Source: Comamonadaceae bacterium (GTDB lineage Bacteria > Pseudomonadota > Gammaproteobacteria > Burkholderiales > Burkholderiaceae_C). From it: DNA of 64,000 bases. The position numbers were made by a program, and so were the translations under genes. Below are positions 10,165 through 19,261 of the stretch, piece by piece (positions within the stretch are counted from its first letter, which is position 1; every line of letters starts with the position of its first letter). Below the pieces are notes generated by a model that saw only the letters and a program-made list of their open reading frames with translations, was not told the DNA's origin and searched no databases. The stretch spans positions 1-64,000 of the forward strand of contig JAIXPL010000009.1 in NCBI GenBank assembly GCA_027486255.1, given 5' to 3'.

Positions 10165-11193
10165 ATGAACTTTCTTCCCACCCGCTGTCCCCTCATCCAG
10201 GCGCCCATGGCCGGGGTGCAGGACGCGCGGCTGGCCATGGCCGTGGGCCAGGCCGGTGGCCTGGGTTCCCTGCCGGCGGCCATGCTCAGCCCCGAGGCGC
10301 TGGCGCAGCAGCTGCAGCAGCTTCAGGGCGCGGGTCTGCCCTGCAACGTCAACTTTTTCACGCACACCCCGCCGGCCGCCGACGACGCGCGGCAGGCGCG
10401 CTGGCGCGCAGCCCTGGCGCCCTACTGCGCCGAACTGGGCCTGGACCCCGACGCCACGCCAGGTGCGGCCAGCCGGCAGCCCTTTGGACCCGCCATGGCC
10501 GAGGTGCTCGAAGCCTTCAAGCCAGCCGTGGTGAGCTTTCACTTCGGGCTGCCCGAGCCGGGCTTGCTGGCGCGGGTCAAGCGCCTGGGCGCCCTGGTGC
10601 TGTCCTCGGCGACCACGCTCGAAGAAGGCCTGTGGCTGCAGCAACACGGCGCCGACGCCGTGATCGCCCAGGGCCTGGAGGCCGGCGGCCACCGAGGACA
10701 TTTTCTCGGGCGAGACATCGCCCAGCAAAGCGACACGCTGAGCCTGGTGGGCCAGCTGGCCGGGGCGCTGTCGGTGCCGGTGATCGCCGCCGGCGGCATC
10801 GCCAACGCCAGCGATGTGCGCGCCGCCCTCGACCGCGGCGCCTCGGCCGTGCAGGTGGGCACGGCCTTCTTGCTGTGCCACGAGGCCCAAACGAGTGCGC
10901 TGCACCGGGCGAGGCTGAAAGACATCTCAGCCCCCACGGAACTCACCAACCTGTTTTCAGGCGGCCTGGCGCGCAGCCTGGTGAACCGCGTGATGCGCGA
11001 TCTGGGCCCCGTTTCCGAGGCGGCTCCGCCCTTTCCGCTGGCCACGGCGGCCATCGCCCCGCTGCGAGCGGCGGCCGAAGCCCTGGGCCAAGACGATTTC
11101 TCGCCCCTGTGGTCAGGCACCAAGCGCAGCGGCTGCCGCGAGGTGCCGGCCGCAGAGGTGGTGAAGGCGCTGTCAGCGGGTTGGGCCAGGTAA
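10165..11193 (+). CDS. Nitronate monooxygenase (2-nitropropane dioxygenase family)
   Basis: This is an FMN-dependent TIM-barrel enzyme that oxidises alkyl nitronates, toxic products such as propionate-3-nitronate. The 342-residue product begins with the typical CPLIQAPMAGVQDARLA segment. It contains the FMN/phosphate-binding parts GLEAGGHRGHF and VIAAGGIANASDVRAAL with GASAVQVGTAFL. GHRGH holds the usual catalytic histidine region. The ATG at 10165 is preferred to one 39 bases upstream, since the family begins close to this point. The exact physiological substrate is inferred from family only. Confidence 0.9.
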   Translation: MNFLPTRCPLIQAPMAGVQDARLAMAVGQAGGLGSLPAAMLSPEALAQQLQQLQGAGLPCNVNFFTHTPPAADDARQARWRAALAPYCAELGLDPDATPGAASRQPFGPAMAEVLEAFKPAVVSFHFGLPEPGLLARVKRLGALVLSSATTLEEGLWLQQHGADAVIAQGLEAGGHRGHFLGRDIAQQSDTLSLVGQLAGALSVPVIAAGGIANASDVRAALDRGASAVQVGTAFLLCHEAQTSALHRARLKDISAPTELTNLFSGGLARSLVNRVMRDLGPVSEAAPPFPLATAAIAPLRAAAEALGQDDFSPLWSGTKRSGCREVPAAEVVKALSAGWAR

Positions 11194-11212
11194 GTCGGTC
11201 GAGGGCAAGGTC

Positions 11213-12226
11213 TTAGGCGCCAAGACCAAGGGCTGCAGCCACCCGCTCCGGCCCCACATCCTGCAAGCATCGCGTGTGCCCCAGCGGGCATTCGCGCTCG
11301 AAGCAAGGGGCACAGTCCAGCGCAGGCTGGTAGGCCGGGTCGTTCTTGAGCCAGAGTACGTGGGCCCGGTCGTTGAGCGGGGGGGTGTGCTCGGGGCTGG
11401 AGGAGCCGAAGACGGCCACCTGTGGCACGCCAAAGCCGGCGGCCACGTGCATCAGGCCTGAGTCATTGCTGACCACGGCGCGGGCGGCGGCAATCAGGCC
11501 CAGCGCCTCCGCCAGGGAGGTCTGGCCCGCCAGGTTGACCACGGGCGCGCCCGGCGCGCCGGCTGCGATCTCCTCGCACAGCGGGGCTTCCTTGGCCGAG
11601 CCCAGCAGCAGCACGGGCCGATCGAGCTGCGCCGCCAGGGCGGCAAAGTGGCGGGTGGGCCAGCGCTTGGCGGGGCCATATTCGGCGCCGGGGGCGAACA
11701 CAAGGTAGCCCTGGGCCTTGAGGCCCTGCGCAGCCAGCACAGCCAGCACGGCCTCGAGGGCGGCCTGGGGCCACTGCAGCTGCGGGCGGTCGGCCTCGAT
11801 ACCGGCCTCGCCGCTGAGCGCGGAATACAGCGCCACCATGGGCGGGCGCTTGCCCTTGGCTGGGTTCTTCAGGCGGTGCGTGAGCACGCCCACGCGCGCC
11901 TCGCCGAGGTAGCCCACGCGCCGGGGAATGCCGGCCCACCAAGGCATGAGCGCGCTCTTGAGGGAGTTGGGCAGGATGTAGGCGGTATCGAACTGGCCCT
12001 GCAGTTCACGGGCGAGCTGCCGGCGGACCTTGAACTGCAGGCCGCCATGGGCGAAGGGCAGCTCCAGGATGCGGCCGACCTGCGGCATGGCCCGGAAAAC
12101 GGGCGCCACCCAGGGCAGCGCAGCGACGGTGAGCCGCTCACCGCGGGCGGCCAGGCGCCGCAGCAGCGGCTCGGTCATGACGGCGTCGCCAATCCACTGC
12201 GGCGCAATCACCAGGGACGCCGTCAT
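11213..12226 (-). CDS. waaF: Lipopolysaccharide heptosyltransferase II
   Basis: WaaF adds the second heptose to the LPS inner core on the cytoplasmic face of the inner membrane, using ADP-heptose. The 337-residue product is a glycosyltransferase family 9 protein of GT-B fold. It starts with the family motif LVIAPQWIGDAVMTEPLLR and carries the sugar-nucleotide site in the C-terminal half (VVNLAGQTSLAEAL, SNDSGLMHVA). It matches WaaF better than WaaC by the PNSLKSALMPWWAGIPRRVGY region. It ends 19 bases from the convergent nitronate monooxygenase gene and lies just downstream of the small zinc-finger gene. Confidence 0.93.
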   Translation of the reverse strand: MTASLVIAPQWIGDAVMTEPLLRRLAARGERLTVAALPWVAPVFRAMPQVGRILELPFAHGGLQFKVRRQLARELQGQFDTAYILPNSLKSALMPWWAGIPRRVGYLGEARVGVLTHRLKNPAKGKRPPMVALYSALSGEAGIEADRPQLQWPQAALEAVLAVLAAQGLKAQGYLVFAPGAEYGPAKRWPTRHFAALAAQLDRPVLLLGSAKEAPLCEEIAAGAPGAPVVNLAGQTSLAEALGLIAAARAVVSNDSGLMHVAAGFGVPQVAVFGSSSPEHTPPLNDRAHVLWLKNDPAYQPALDCAPCFERECPLGHTRCLQDVGPERVAAALGLGA

Positions 12227-12247
12227 GGCCTGCCGCCCCCGAAAGGC

Positions 12248-12463
12248 TCAGTGGCCGGCGTCGAAATGCTCGCCGTCCTTGAGCCGGTAGACCGTGCTGC
12301 AGTAAGGGCAGCGCGCCGATCCGGCCTCGGCCACACCCAGGTACACGCGGGGGTGGCTGCTCCACAGCGGCATGCTGGGGTTGGGGCAGAACACGCCGCC
12401 CTGGCTGTTGAGGTCCTTGGCCAGCAGTTCGACCACGTGGCTGGCCTTGGCTGTCGTTTCCAT
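12248..12463 (-). CDS. Small CHCC-type zinc-finger protein
   Basis: The 71-residue product has the zf-CHCC arrangement: Cys26, His37, Cys52 and Cys55 (FCPNPSMPLWSSHPRVYL, then CPYCSTVYRL). The family includes the mitochondrial complex I subunit NDUFS6 and many short proteobacterial proteins of unclear role. It sits between ilvE and waaF on the same strand, with 31 bases to ilvE and 21 to waaF, so the three may be co-transcribed. Function is not known; metal binding is inferred from the four ligands. Confidence 0.88.
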   Translation of the reverse strand: METTAKASHVVELLAKDLNSQGGVFCPNPSMPLWSSHPRVYLGVAEAGSARCPYCSTVYRLKDGEHFDAGH

Positions 12464-12494
12464 GTTGTCTTCTCCCTCGGTGAACCAGCGCGCC

Positions 12495-13433
12495 TCAGAC
12501 CTTGGACAGCCAGCCGGCGTACTTGGGGTTGCGGCCGTTCACGATGTCGAAGAAGGCGGTCTGGATCTTCTCGGTGATGGGGCCGCGCGAGCCGATGCCG
12601 ATCGGAAGGCGGTCGAGTTCGCGGATGGGCGTGACTTCAGCGGCCGTGCCGGTGAAGAAGGCCTCGTCGGCGATGTACACCTCGTCGCGTGTGATGCGCT
12701 TTTGCACCAGATCGATCCCCAGGTCTTTGCAGATGTGGAAGATGGTGTTGCGGGTGATGCCGTTGAGTGCACCGGCCGAGAGGTCAGGCGTGTAGACCAC
12801 ACCGTCCTTGATGACGAAGATGTTCTCGCCCGCGCCCTCGCTCACGAAGCCGGAGGCGTCGAGCAGCAGGGCCTCGTCGTAGCCCTCGTCCACGGCCTCC
12901 ATGTTGGCCAGAATGGAGTTGGTGTAGTTGCTCACCGCCTTGGCCTGCGTCATGGTGATGTTGACGTGGTGGCGCGTGTAGCTGGAGGTCTTGACGCGGA
13001 TGCCGCGCTTGAGGCCTTCTTCGCCCAGGTAGGCGCCCCAGGCCCAGGCCGCCACCATGAGGTGAATCGTGTTGCCCTTGGGGCTCACACCGAGCTTTTG
13101 CGAGCCAATCCAGGTGAGCGGACGCAGGTAGCAGCTCTCGAGCTTGTTCTCCCGCACCACAGCCTTTTGCGCCTCCATCACCTCCTCCATGCTGAAGGGA
13201 ATGTTCATGCGCAGGATCTTGGCGCTGTTGAACAGGCGCTTGGTGTGCTCTTCCAGGCGGAAGATGGCCGTGCCCTGCGCGGTCTTGTAGGCGCGCACAC
13301 CTTCAAAGGCGCCACAGCCGTAGTGCAGGGTATGGGTCAGCACATGGATCTTGGCGTCCCGCCAGTCGACCAGCTGGCCGTCCATCCAGATCTTGCCGTC
13401 GCGGTCGTCCATGGAAGGAGGAAGGGGTGCCAT
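12495..13433 (-). CDS. ilvE: Branched-chain amino acid aminotransferase
   Basis: IlvE transfers the amino group between glutamate and the 2-oxo acids of leucine, isoleucine and valine, the last step in their synthesis. The 312-residue fold-type IV PLP enzyme has the substrate-loop segment HYGCGAFEGVRAY. The PLP lysine lies in ITMTQAKAVSNYTNS, and EGAGENIFVIKDG and FFTGTAAEVTPIREL are the phosphate-binding parts. The ATG at 13433 gives the usual family start. It heads a probable ilvE-zinc finger-waaF transcript. Confidence 0.96.
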   Translation of the reverse strand: MAPLPPSMDDRDGKIWMDGQLVDWRDAKIHVLTHTLHYGCGAFEGVRAYKTAQGTAIFRLEEHTKRLFNSAKILRMNIPFSMEEVMEAQKAVVRENKLESCYLRPLTWIGSQKLGVSPKGNTIHLMVAAWAWGAYLGEEGLKRGIRVKTSSYTRHHVNITMTQAKAVSNYTNSILANMEAVDEGYDEALLLDASGFVSEGAGENIFVIKDGVVYTPDLSAGALNGITRNTIFHICKDLGIDLVQKRITRDEVYIADEAFFTGTAAEVTPIRELDRLPIGIGSRGPITEKIQTAFFDIVNGRNPKYAGWLSKV

Positions 13434-13510
13434 GTGAAGAGTCCTTTGTGTCTCGATCAGTGAAAAGGGATAAGCCGGGCACCGCCCCGGGACCCGACCA
13501 GCTGAGCATT

Positions 13511-13936
13511 TTAGGCCGGCGGAAGCGCCTGGCCCGACTCGGCGGGCGGGGTGGGCCTGAACAGGGCGTGCTCAATGAGCTTGCCGCCCACGAAGGTGCA
13601 GTCCACGAAAGACTCGGTGTTGTCCGTCCAGCGGTAGACCTCGGGTTGCGCGTCTTTGTCGGTGCGCAGCTGGCCCAGCGCGCGCGTCATGGCGATCACG
13701 TGCATCAGCGTCATGCCGGGCTTGAGCTTGGCGTGGAGCATGACGGCGCTGTCCACATAGCCAATGGGCCGCTTGGCGGCGCGCTGCAAGATCTGCATGA
13801 GCCGCGTGAAATGCAGCAGCACCCACATCACCAGCATGCTGCCCACCGCAGCCACGCCCATCCAGCGGTAGTAGTGAAAGGCCAGGCCCAGGGCGGCGAG
13901 CGCGAGCACAGGCACCAGGATTCGTTGGAAATTCAT
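13511..13936 (-). CDS. Small inner-membrane protein of unknown function
   Basis: The 141-residue product has two hydrophobic helices near the N terminus (about residues 5-22 and 28-45). A soluble part with a compact conserved-looking segment follows (YRWTDNTESFVDCTFVGGKLIEHALF). The ATG at 13936 is preferred to one further up because the membrane segment then starts at once. It lies 78 bases upstream of ilvE on the same strand. I recognise no enzyme motif. Homologues in related genomes are sometimes labelled glycerate kinase, for which I see no support here. Confidence 0.78.
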   Translation of the reverse strand: MNFQRILVPVLALAALGLAFHYYRWMGVAAVGSMLVMWVLLHFTRLMQILQRAAKRPIGYVDSAVMLHAKLKPGMTLMHVIAMTRALGQLRTDKDAQPEVYRWTDNTESFVDCTFVGGKLIEHALFRPTPPAESGQALPPA

Positions 13937-14103
13937 CCTGACATTGTCGCAGCGCCGCCAGGTGATGGCCCAAAGAGCACGGTCGGCCATCAACCGCTTC
14001 CTACAGCGAATGTCTGCAATGAGCTTCAGGCCTCAGCGGCCCGTCAGCGCCAGACTGCGTCAGCCCTTGACCGCAAGGACCCCCCAATTCAAAGGAGTTG
14101 CGC

Positions 14104-14691
14104 ATGACCCCCGCCATCCCCACCTGCCCAGGCCGTCAGGCCAGAGCCCGCTTCCTGGCCTTCGCGGCCCTTGTTCTGGCCTTCACAGGGGCCGGGCCGG
14201 CTTGGTCGCAAGGCACGGTCAGCACGCCGGCGGGCACGGCCCGCCAGGAGCGCGGCGCCGAACAGGCGCGTGAAATGATTGAAGACCTGGCACATGCCCA
14301 GCTGTCTGAAGTCGAAAGCGGGCGCCAGGCCCTGGACAAGACCAAAAACGCCCAGGTGCGCAGCTTTGCGCAACAGATGGTCGAGAACCACCAGAAGGCC
14401 TACGAGGAGCTGCAGCAGCTCGGGCGCAGCAAGGCCTTCACGGTGCCCAACGAAACCGGCTTCCAGCACAAGGCCATTGCCACCGCGCTGCGGCTGCTGT
14501 CGGGCGACTTCTACGACAGGCAGTACATCCGCCAGATGGGCATCAACGACCACCGCCGCGCCGTGGACCTGCTGATGAAGATGCAGCAGACCAGCACCGA
14601 CAGCGAGCTCAAGGCCTACGCTGCCAGGCAACTGCCCATCGTGGAGCGCCACCTGGCCATGGCGCGCGAGCTGGAGCGGCAGATGAAGTGA
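14104..14691 (+). CDS. Exported DUF4142-family protein
   Basis: The 195-residue product has a signal peptide (arginine-rich start, then FLAFAALVLAFTGAGPAWSQ with cleavage after the ASQ-like site) and a helical DUF4142 domain. The domain is visible as EMIEDLAHAQLSEVESGRQAL, VRSFAQQMVENHQKAYEEL and the closing VERHLAMARELE. DUF4142 is a ferritin-like four-helix bundle of unknown role, usually periplasmic, and is often seen with stress genes. A good ribosome binding site, AAGGAG, lies six bases before the ATG at 14104 and excludes the TTG at 14098. It converges with an EamA gene, leaving four bases between the stops. Confidence 0.86.
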   Translation: MTPAIPTCPGRQARARFLAFAALVLAFTGAGPAWSQGTVSTPAGTARQERGAEQAREMIEDLAHAQLSEVESGRQALDKTKNAQVRSFAQQMVENHQKAYEELQQLGRSKAFTVPNETGFQHKAIATALRLLSGDFYDRQYIRQMGINDHRRAVDLLMKMQQTSTDSELKAYAARQLPIVERHLAMARELERQMK

Positions 14692-14695
14692 GGCC

Positions 14696-15682
14696 TCAGG
14701 CAGGCTGAGCAGGCCCTGGGCTGCAGGCCCGCGTGCCCGCCACCACCCCCGCCACCAGGAGCGCAATGCCGGCCCAAGTCGTGAGATCGGGCAGCGCGCC
14801 GCGGTGCACAAAGCCGTAGGCGAGAGCAGCGAGCGTCTCGAAAACGATGAGCTGGCCCATGAGCGAGGTGGGCAGCAGGCGGCTGGCCTGGTTCCAGCAC
14901 AGGGTGCCCAGCCAGGACGCGAGCAGGCCGATGGCCAGCATCAGCCCCGCGTAGTGCCAGGGCCGGGGACCCAAGGCTTGGCCGCTCTCGATGGCGCCTG
15001 TGGCCAGCAGGTAAATGGCCATACCTGCGGCGGCCAGCGGCAAGGTGGCCAGGCCCTGCGCCGTGGCCCAGGTGCCGGCGCCCACGTGCGGGTGGCGCTG
15101 CACCCAGGCGGCGTTGCGGATGGGGTACCAGGTCCAGCACACCAAGGCGGCCAAGGCCAGCAGCAAGCCCGAGCCCAGGCCTGAGGCGCTGCCCGAGGCC
15201 TGGGCCAGGCGCTGCATCTCCGAGGCATTGACGCAGGCGATGCCCATGGCCATCAGCAGCAATGGCAGCAAGAGGCGGCGCCAGGCCAGTTCCCGCCGGT
15301 TGAGGTTGGCGCACACGGCAATCACCACCGGGAGCGTGCCGATCACCACCGTGGGCAGCGGCACGCCCGCCAGCTGGATGGCCGAAGACAGCGCCAGGTA
15401 GTACAGCAGGTTGCCCACGGCGGCCAGCTTGAGCGCCTCCTGCCAGTCGGCGCGCGAGAGGTGTGCCAGGGCCTGCCGGTCGCGCCATGCAAGGGGCAGG
15501 GCAATGAGGCCGAAGGCGAGGTAGCGCCCGAAAGTCAGCATCGCAGGTGAGTAGTCGGACAGCAGCACGGGGGCGACGAACACCAGGCCCCAGGCCAGGC
15601 CCGCCGCCAGTGCAAAGCCCACGCCGGCGCTGAGCTGCAAGCGCTCAGGCAAGCGCTCTGGCAAGGGGGCGGGCGGGCTCAT
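14696..15682 (-). CDS. EamA-family (DMT) exporter
   Basis: The 328-residue product has about ten transmembrane helices made of two EamA repeats, typical of drug/metabolite transporters that export amino acids or other small metabolites. The first repeat begins GVGFALAAGLAWGLVFVAPVLL and the second LALAALVCWTWYPIRNAAW. Substrate cannot be told from sequence. It starts 11 bases downstream of radA on the same strand and may be co-transcribed with it. A second, distinct EamA protein is found at 29709-30596. Confidence 0.87.
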   Translation of the reverse strand: MSPPAPLPERLPERLQLSAGVGFALAAGLAWGLVFVAPVLLSDYSPAMLTFGRYLAFGLIALPLAWRDRQALAHLSRADWQEALKLAAVGNLLYYLALSSAIQLAGVPLPTVVIGTLPVVIAVCANLNRRELAWRRLLLPLLLMAMGIACVNASEMQRLAQASGSASGLGSGLLLALAALVCWTWYPIRNAAWVQRHPHVGAGTWATAQGLATLPLAAAGMAIYLLATGAIESGQALGPRPWHYAGLMLAIGLLASWLGTLCWNQASRLLPTSLMGQLIVFETLAALAYGFVHRGALPDLTTWAGIALLVAGVVAGTRACSPGPAQPA

Positions 15683-15693
15683 GCGCGCGGGAA

Positions 15694-17070
15694 TCAGGCC
15701 AGGGTGCGCAAGACGTCCAAGGCCTGCTCGACCCGCTCCACCGCGTGGATGGTCAGGCCCTCAATGGGCTTTTTCGGCGCATTGGCCTTGGGCACCACGG
15801 CCACGGAAAAGCCGAGCTTGGCGGCTTCCTTCAGGCGCTCCTGGCCGCGGGGCGCGGGCCGCACCTCGCCGGCCAGACCCACCTCGCCGAAGGCGATGAA
15901 GCCCTTGGGCAGCGCGCGTGCGCGCAGGCTCGAGGCAATGGCCAGCATGACGGCCAGGTCGGCGGCGGGCTCGCTGATGCGCACGCCGCCCACGGCGTTG
16001 ACGAACACGTCCTGGTCCGAACAGGCCACGCCCGCGTGCCGATGCAGCACGGCCAGCAGCATGGCCAGGCGATCGCGGTCCAGGCCCACCGAGAGGCGCC
16101 GGGGGCTGGGGCCGCCCGAATCGACCAGGGCCTGAATTTCCACGAGCAATGGGCGCGAGCCCTCGAGCGTGACCATCACGCAGCTGCCGGGCACGGGCTC
16201 GGCATGCTGGGACAGAAAAATGGCGCTGGGGTTGCTCACGCCCTTGAGGCCCTTGTCGGTCATGGCGAAGACGCCGATCTCGTTGACCGCGCCAAAGCGG
16301 TTCTTGATGGCGCGCACCAGGCGAAAGCTCGAATGCGTGTCGCCCTCAAAGTACAGCACGGTGTCCACCATGTGCTCGAGCACGCGCGGGCCGGCCAGGG
16401 CGCCCTCTTTGGTGACGTGGCCCACCAGGATGATGCTCACGCCGTCGCCCTTGGCCGCGCGCGTGAGGTGGGCCGCGCATTCGCGCACCTGCGCCACCGA
16501 GCCGGGGGCCGAGGTGAGCTGGTCGGAGTACACGGTTTGGATGGAGTCGATCACGGCCACCGCTGGCTGCGCGGCCTGCAGCGTGGCCAGCATTTTTTCG
16601 AGCTGCGTCTCGGCCAGCACCTGAACCTGCGAGCCTTCGAGGCCCAGGCGCCGCGCCCGCAGCGCCACCTGCGCGCCGCTTTCCTCGCCCGTGATGTAAA
16701 GCGTGGACTGACCCTGGCGCTGCAGCGAGTCCAGCGCCTGCAGCAGCAAGGTGGACTTACCAATGCCCGGGTCACCGCCGATCAGCACCACACCGCCTTC
16801 GACAATGCCGCCGCCCAGCACGCGGTCCAGTTCTTCGTGGCCGGTGGGCGTGCGCTCGACATCGCTGGCTTCAATCTGCGACAGCGCCATGAGCTCGGAC
16901 GCCGGCGCCAGGCCTGGGCGGCCGGCAAAGCGGTTCTTGCCCGCGCCCGCCGGCTCGGCCACGGCCTCCACCAGCGAGTTCCAGGCGCCGCAGTGCGGGC
17001 ACTTGCCCAGCCATTTGGGGGTGGTGCCGCCGCATTCGCTGCAGCTGTAGTGCGTCTTGTCCTTGGCCAT
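15694..17070 (-). CDS. radA: DNA repair protein RadA
   Basis: RadA is a RecA-like, DnaB-like motor that drives branch migration in recombination. The 458-residue product has an N-terminal zinc finger (Cys10, Cys13, Cys24, Cys27), a Walker A GGDPGIGKST near residue 100, the RadA signature KNRFG, and a C-terminal Lon-like domain that ends in the usual place. All diagnostic elements are intact. It is divergent from the panE-like gene, with 36 bases between the starts. Confidence 0.97.
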   Translation of the reverse strand: MAKDKTHYSCSECGGTTPKWLGKCPHCGAWNSLVEAVAEPAGAGKNRFAGRPGLAPASELMALSQIEASDVERTPTGHEELDRVLGGGIVEGGVVLIGGDPGIGKSTLLLQALDSLQRQGQSTLYITGEESGAQVALRARRLGLEGSQVQVLAETQLEKMLATLQAAQPAVAVIDSIQTVYSDQLTSAPGSVAQVRECAAHLTRAAKGDGVSIILVGHVTKEGALAGPRVLEHMVDTVLYFEGDTHSSFRLVRAIKNRFGAVNEIGVFAMTDKGLKGVSNPSAIFLSQHAEPVPGSCVMVTLEGSRPLLVEIQALVDSGGPSPRRLSVGLDRDRLAMLLAVLHRHAGVACSDQDVFVNAVGGVRISEPAADLAVMLAIASSLRARALPKGFIAFGEVGLAGEVRPAPRGQERLKEAAKLGFSVAVVPKANAPKKPIEGLTIHAVERVEQALDVLRTLA

Positions 17071-17106
17071 TTCTCGAGTGTAGGGGGCAGGCCCTAGACT
17101 TGGCGC

Positions 17107-18114
17107 ATGAGCACTTCATCCCCTGCTTTTGAACGTGTGGCCATCGTGGGCGCGGGCGCCATCGGTGGCTGGATAGGCGCCCGCCTGGCCTCGGCCGGCT
17201 GCCGCGTCAGCGTGCTGGCGCGCGGCGCCACGCTGCAAGCCCTGCAGATGCACGGCCTGCGCCTGCATGCAGGCAGCGAGCCCGTGCGCTCGGTGGCTGT
17301 GGCCGCCAGTGATCGCGCCCAAGACCTGGGCGTGCAAGACCTGGTGGTGGTGGCCTTAAAAGCCCCAGCCATGGCCGAAGTGGCGGGGCAGATCAGCCCG
17401 CTGCTGGGCGAGCACACCGTGGTGATGACGGCCATGAACGGCGTACCCTGGTGGTTCCTCGAAGGCTTTGGCGGCGCGCTGGCGGGCACACGGCTGGAGT
17501 CGGTGGATGCCGATGGGCGCATTGCCCAGGCCATTGCGCCGCAGCACCTCATCGGCTGCGTGGTGCATGCCAGCTGCTCTCTGAAGGAGCCCGGTGTGGT
17601 CCAGCACCACTTCGGCCAAGGCCTCATCGTGGGCGAGCCCTCAGGCGGTGCCAGCGAGCGCCTCAAGGCCCTGGCGGCCCTGCTGCAGCGCGCCGGCTTT
17701 GAGGCTGAGCGCTCAGACTGCATACAAAAAGACATCTGGTTCAAGCTCTGGGGCAACATGACGGTGAACCCCATCAGCGCCCTGACCGGCGCCACCACCG
17801 ACCGCATCATGGACGACACCCTGCTGCGCGGCTTCATCTCGGCCATGATGCTCGAGGCCAAGGCCATAGGCGCTCGCCTGGGCATCGTGATCAATCAGGA
17901 GCCCGAAGACCGCCATGCGGTCACGCGCAAGCTGGGGGCTTTTCGCACCTCCATGCTGCAGGACGTGCAGGCCGGCAAACCGGTGGAACTCGATGCACTG
18001 CTCACGGCGGTGCGCGAGCTCGGCCAGCTCACGGGCGTGGCCACTCCCATGATCGATGCGCTGCTCGGCATGGCCCGGGTGCAGGCGCGGCAGCTGGGGC
18101 TCTACCCCGGCTGA
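17107..18114 (+). CDS. 2-dehydropantoate 2-reductase family protein
   Basis: The family reduces ketopantoate to pantoate with NADPH for coenzyme A synthesis. The 335-residue product has the nucleotide-binding start VAIVGAGAIGGWIGARLA. The C-terminal ApbA/PanE domain carries DIWFKLWGNMTVNPISALTG, including the catalytic lysine region. Many bacteria carry several PanE paralogues acting on other 2-oxo acids, so I do not assign the pantothenate role firmly. It is divergent from radA and convergent with the aldo/keto reductase. Confidence 0.88.
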   Translation: MSTSSPAFERVAIVGAGAIGGWIGARLASAGCRVSVLARGATLQALQMHGLRLHAGSEPVRSVAVAASDRAQDLGVQDLVVVALKAPAMAEVAGQISPLLGEHTVVMTAMNGVPWWFLEGFGGALAGTRLESVDADGRIAQAIAPQHLIGCVVHASCSLKEPGVVQHHFGQGLIVGEPSGGASERLKALAALLQRAGFEAERSDCIQKDIWFKLWGNMTVNPISALTGATTDRIMDDTLLRGFISAMMLEAKAIGARLGIVINQEPEDRHAVTRKLGAFRTSMLQDVQAGKPVELDALLTAVRELGQLTGVATPMIDALLGMARVQARQLGLYPG

Positions 18115-18133
18115 AGGCCGGCCGCGCGCGCCC

Positions 18134-19132
18134 TCAGAACACCTCGGTGTCGACCTCGCTGTTGCCCTGCGCGGTGTAGCGACTGCCGTGCACCGTGTGC
18201 GGGTTGATGAGCGCATCCAACCGGGCCAGCACCTCGGCGGGCAGCCGCACATTCACCGCCCCCAGGTTGTCCATCAGGTGGGCCACACTGCGGGTGCCCG
18301 GAATGGGCAGGATGTGCTCGCCCTGGTGCAGCAGCCAGGCCAGCGCCAGTTGCGAGGGCGTGCAGCCGACCTCGGCCGCAATCGCCAGGTAGGCCGGCAG
18401 CAGGGCCTGGTTCTTGGCGTAGTTCTCGGGCGAAAAGCGCGGCATGGCGCGGCGGATGTCCTTGGCATCAAAGGCCGCCACGTCCAGCGGGCCGCTCAGA
18501 AAACCACGCGCCACCGGGCTGAAGGCCACAAAGCTCACGCCGAGTTCACGGCAGGCCTGGAGCACCGCGATCTCGGGGTTGCGCGTCCAGAGCGAATACT
18601 CGGTCTGCAGCGCGGCAATCGGGTGCACCGCATGCGCGCGGCGCAGCGTGCCGGCTGACACCTCCGACAGGCCGATGCTGCGGATCTTGCCTTCGCGCAC
18701 CAGGTCGGCCAACGCGCCCACACTGTCTTCCACAGGCACCTGCATGTCCCAGCGGTGCAGGTAGTACAGGTCGATCACGTCCGTCTGCAGGCGCTGGAGG
18801 GCCTTCTCACAATCGGCCTTGAGCGTGGCGGGCCGGCCGTCGATCACGCGCACCTTCACGCCCTCGGCGTTGGGCACGCCCGCCATGCCGCACTTGCTGG
18901 CCAGGGTGAAGCGGGCGCGGTGCTTGGAGAGGAACTTGCCGACCAGGGTTTCGCTCGCGCCAAAGCCGTAGAGGGCTGCCGTGTCAAAGTGCGTGACGCC
19001 CGCATCCAGCGCCGCCAGCAGCAGGCGCTCGGCTTCCTCCTCGGAGATCGGCGTGCCGTAGGCGTGACAGATGTTCATGAGCCCCAAGCCAATGGGACTG
19101 ACGCTGAAGGGGCCAAGTTGACGCTCTTGCAT
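18134..19132 (-). CDS. Aldo/keto reductase
   Basis: The 332-residue (alpha/beta)8 NADPH-dependent reductase belongs to the YakC/perakine-reductase-like group. The catalytic set is present: Asp and Tyr in HFDTAALYGFGASE, Lys in FTLASKCGM, and His in YYLHRWD. NADPH-binding residues lie in LPIPGTRSVAHL. It is on the same strand as the protocatechuate genes, but 130 bases and a repeat element separate it from ligC, so membership in that operon is uncertain. Substrate unknown. Confidence 0.9.
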   Translation of the reverse strand: MQERQLGPFSVSPIGLGLMNICHAYGTPISEEEAERLLLAALDAGVTHFDTAALYGFGASETLVGKFLSKHRARFTLASKCGMAGVPNAEGVKVRVIDGRPATLKADCEKALQRLQTDVIDLYYLHRWDMQVPVEDSVGALADLVREGKIRSIGLSEVSAGTLRRAHAVHPIAALQTEYSLWTRNPEIAVLQACRELGVSFVAFSPVARGFLSGPLDVAAFDAKDIRRAMPRFSPENYAKNQALLPAYLAIAAEVGCTPSQLALAWLLHQGEHILPIPGTRSVAHLMDNLGAVNVRLPAEVLARLDALINPHTVHGSRYTAQGNSEVDTEVF

Positions 19133-19182
19133 GTGAGGGACTTCCGAAATGAGAAAAGTCGTCGCGAATCAATCCAAGACCA

Positions 19183-19260
19183 GGGACACCGCGAAACCGG
19201 CTTTGCCGGGCCGCAGGTGTCGTCCCCTGAAGGGGAAGGCGCGCAGCGCCTCAGGGGTGG
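19183..19260 (-). repeat. Intergenic palindromic repeat-like element
   Basis: This 78-base block between ligC and the aldo/keto reductase is made of nested inverted repeats. CCCCTGA pairs with TCAGGGG around a GGCGC/GCGCC core. CCGGC pairs with GCCGG around an AAA loop, and GGACACC faces GGTGTC. It begins right after the ligC stop codon. The shape is like extragenic palindromic elements that are dispersed in Comamonadaceae genomes. No second copy is visible in this window, so the dispersed nature is inferred. It could also end ligC transcription. Confidence 0.5.
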
Positions 19261-19261
19261 A

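Noticed and set aside
13511..13936. Glycerate kinase label for the small membrane protein
   Set aside because: The product has 141 residues with two membrane helices and no kinase motif. A glycerate kinase would be more than twice as long.
15745..17097. Plus-strand open frame of 450 codons opposite radA
   Set aside because: radA on the minus strand has every diagnostic motif; the plus-strand product shows none.
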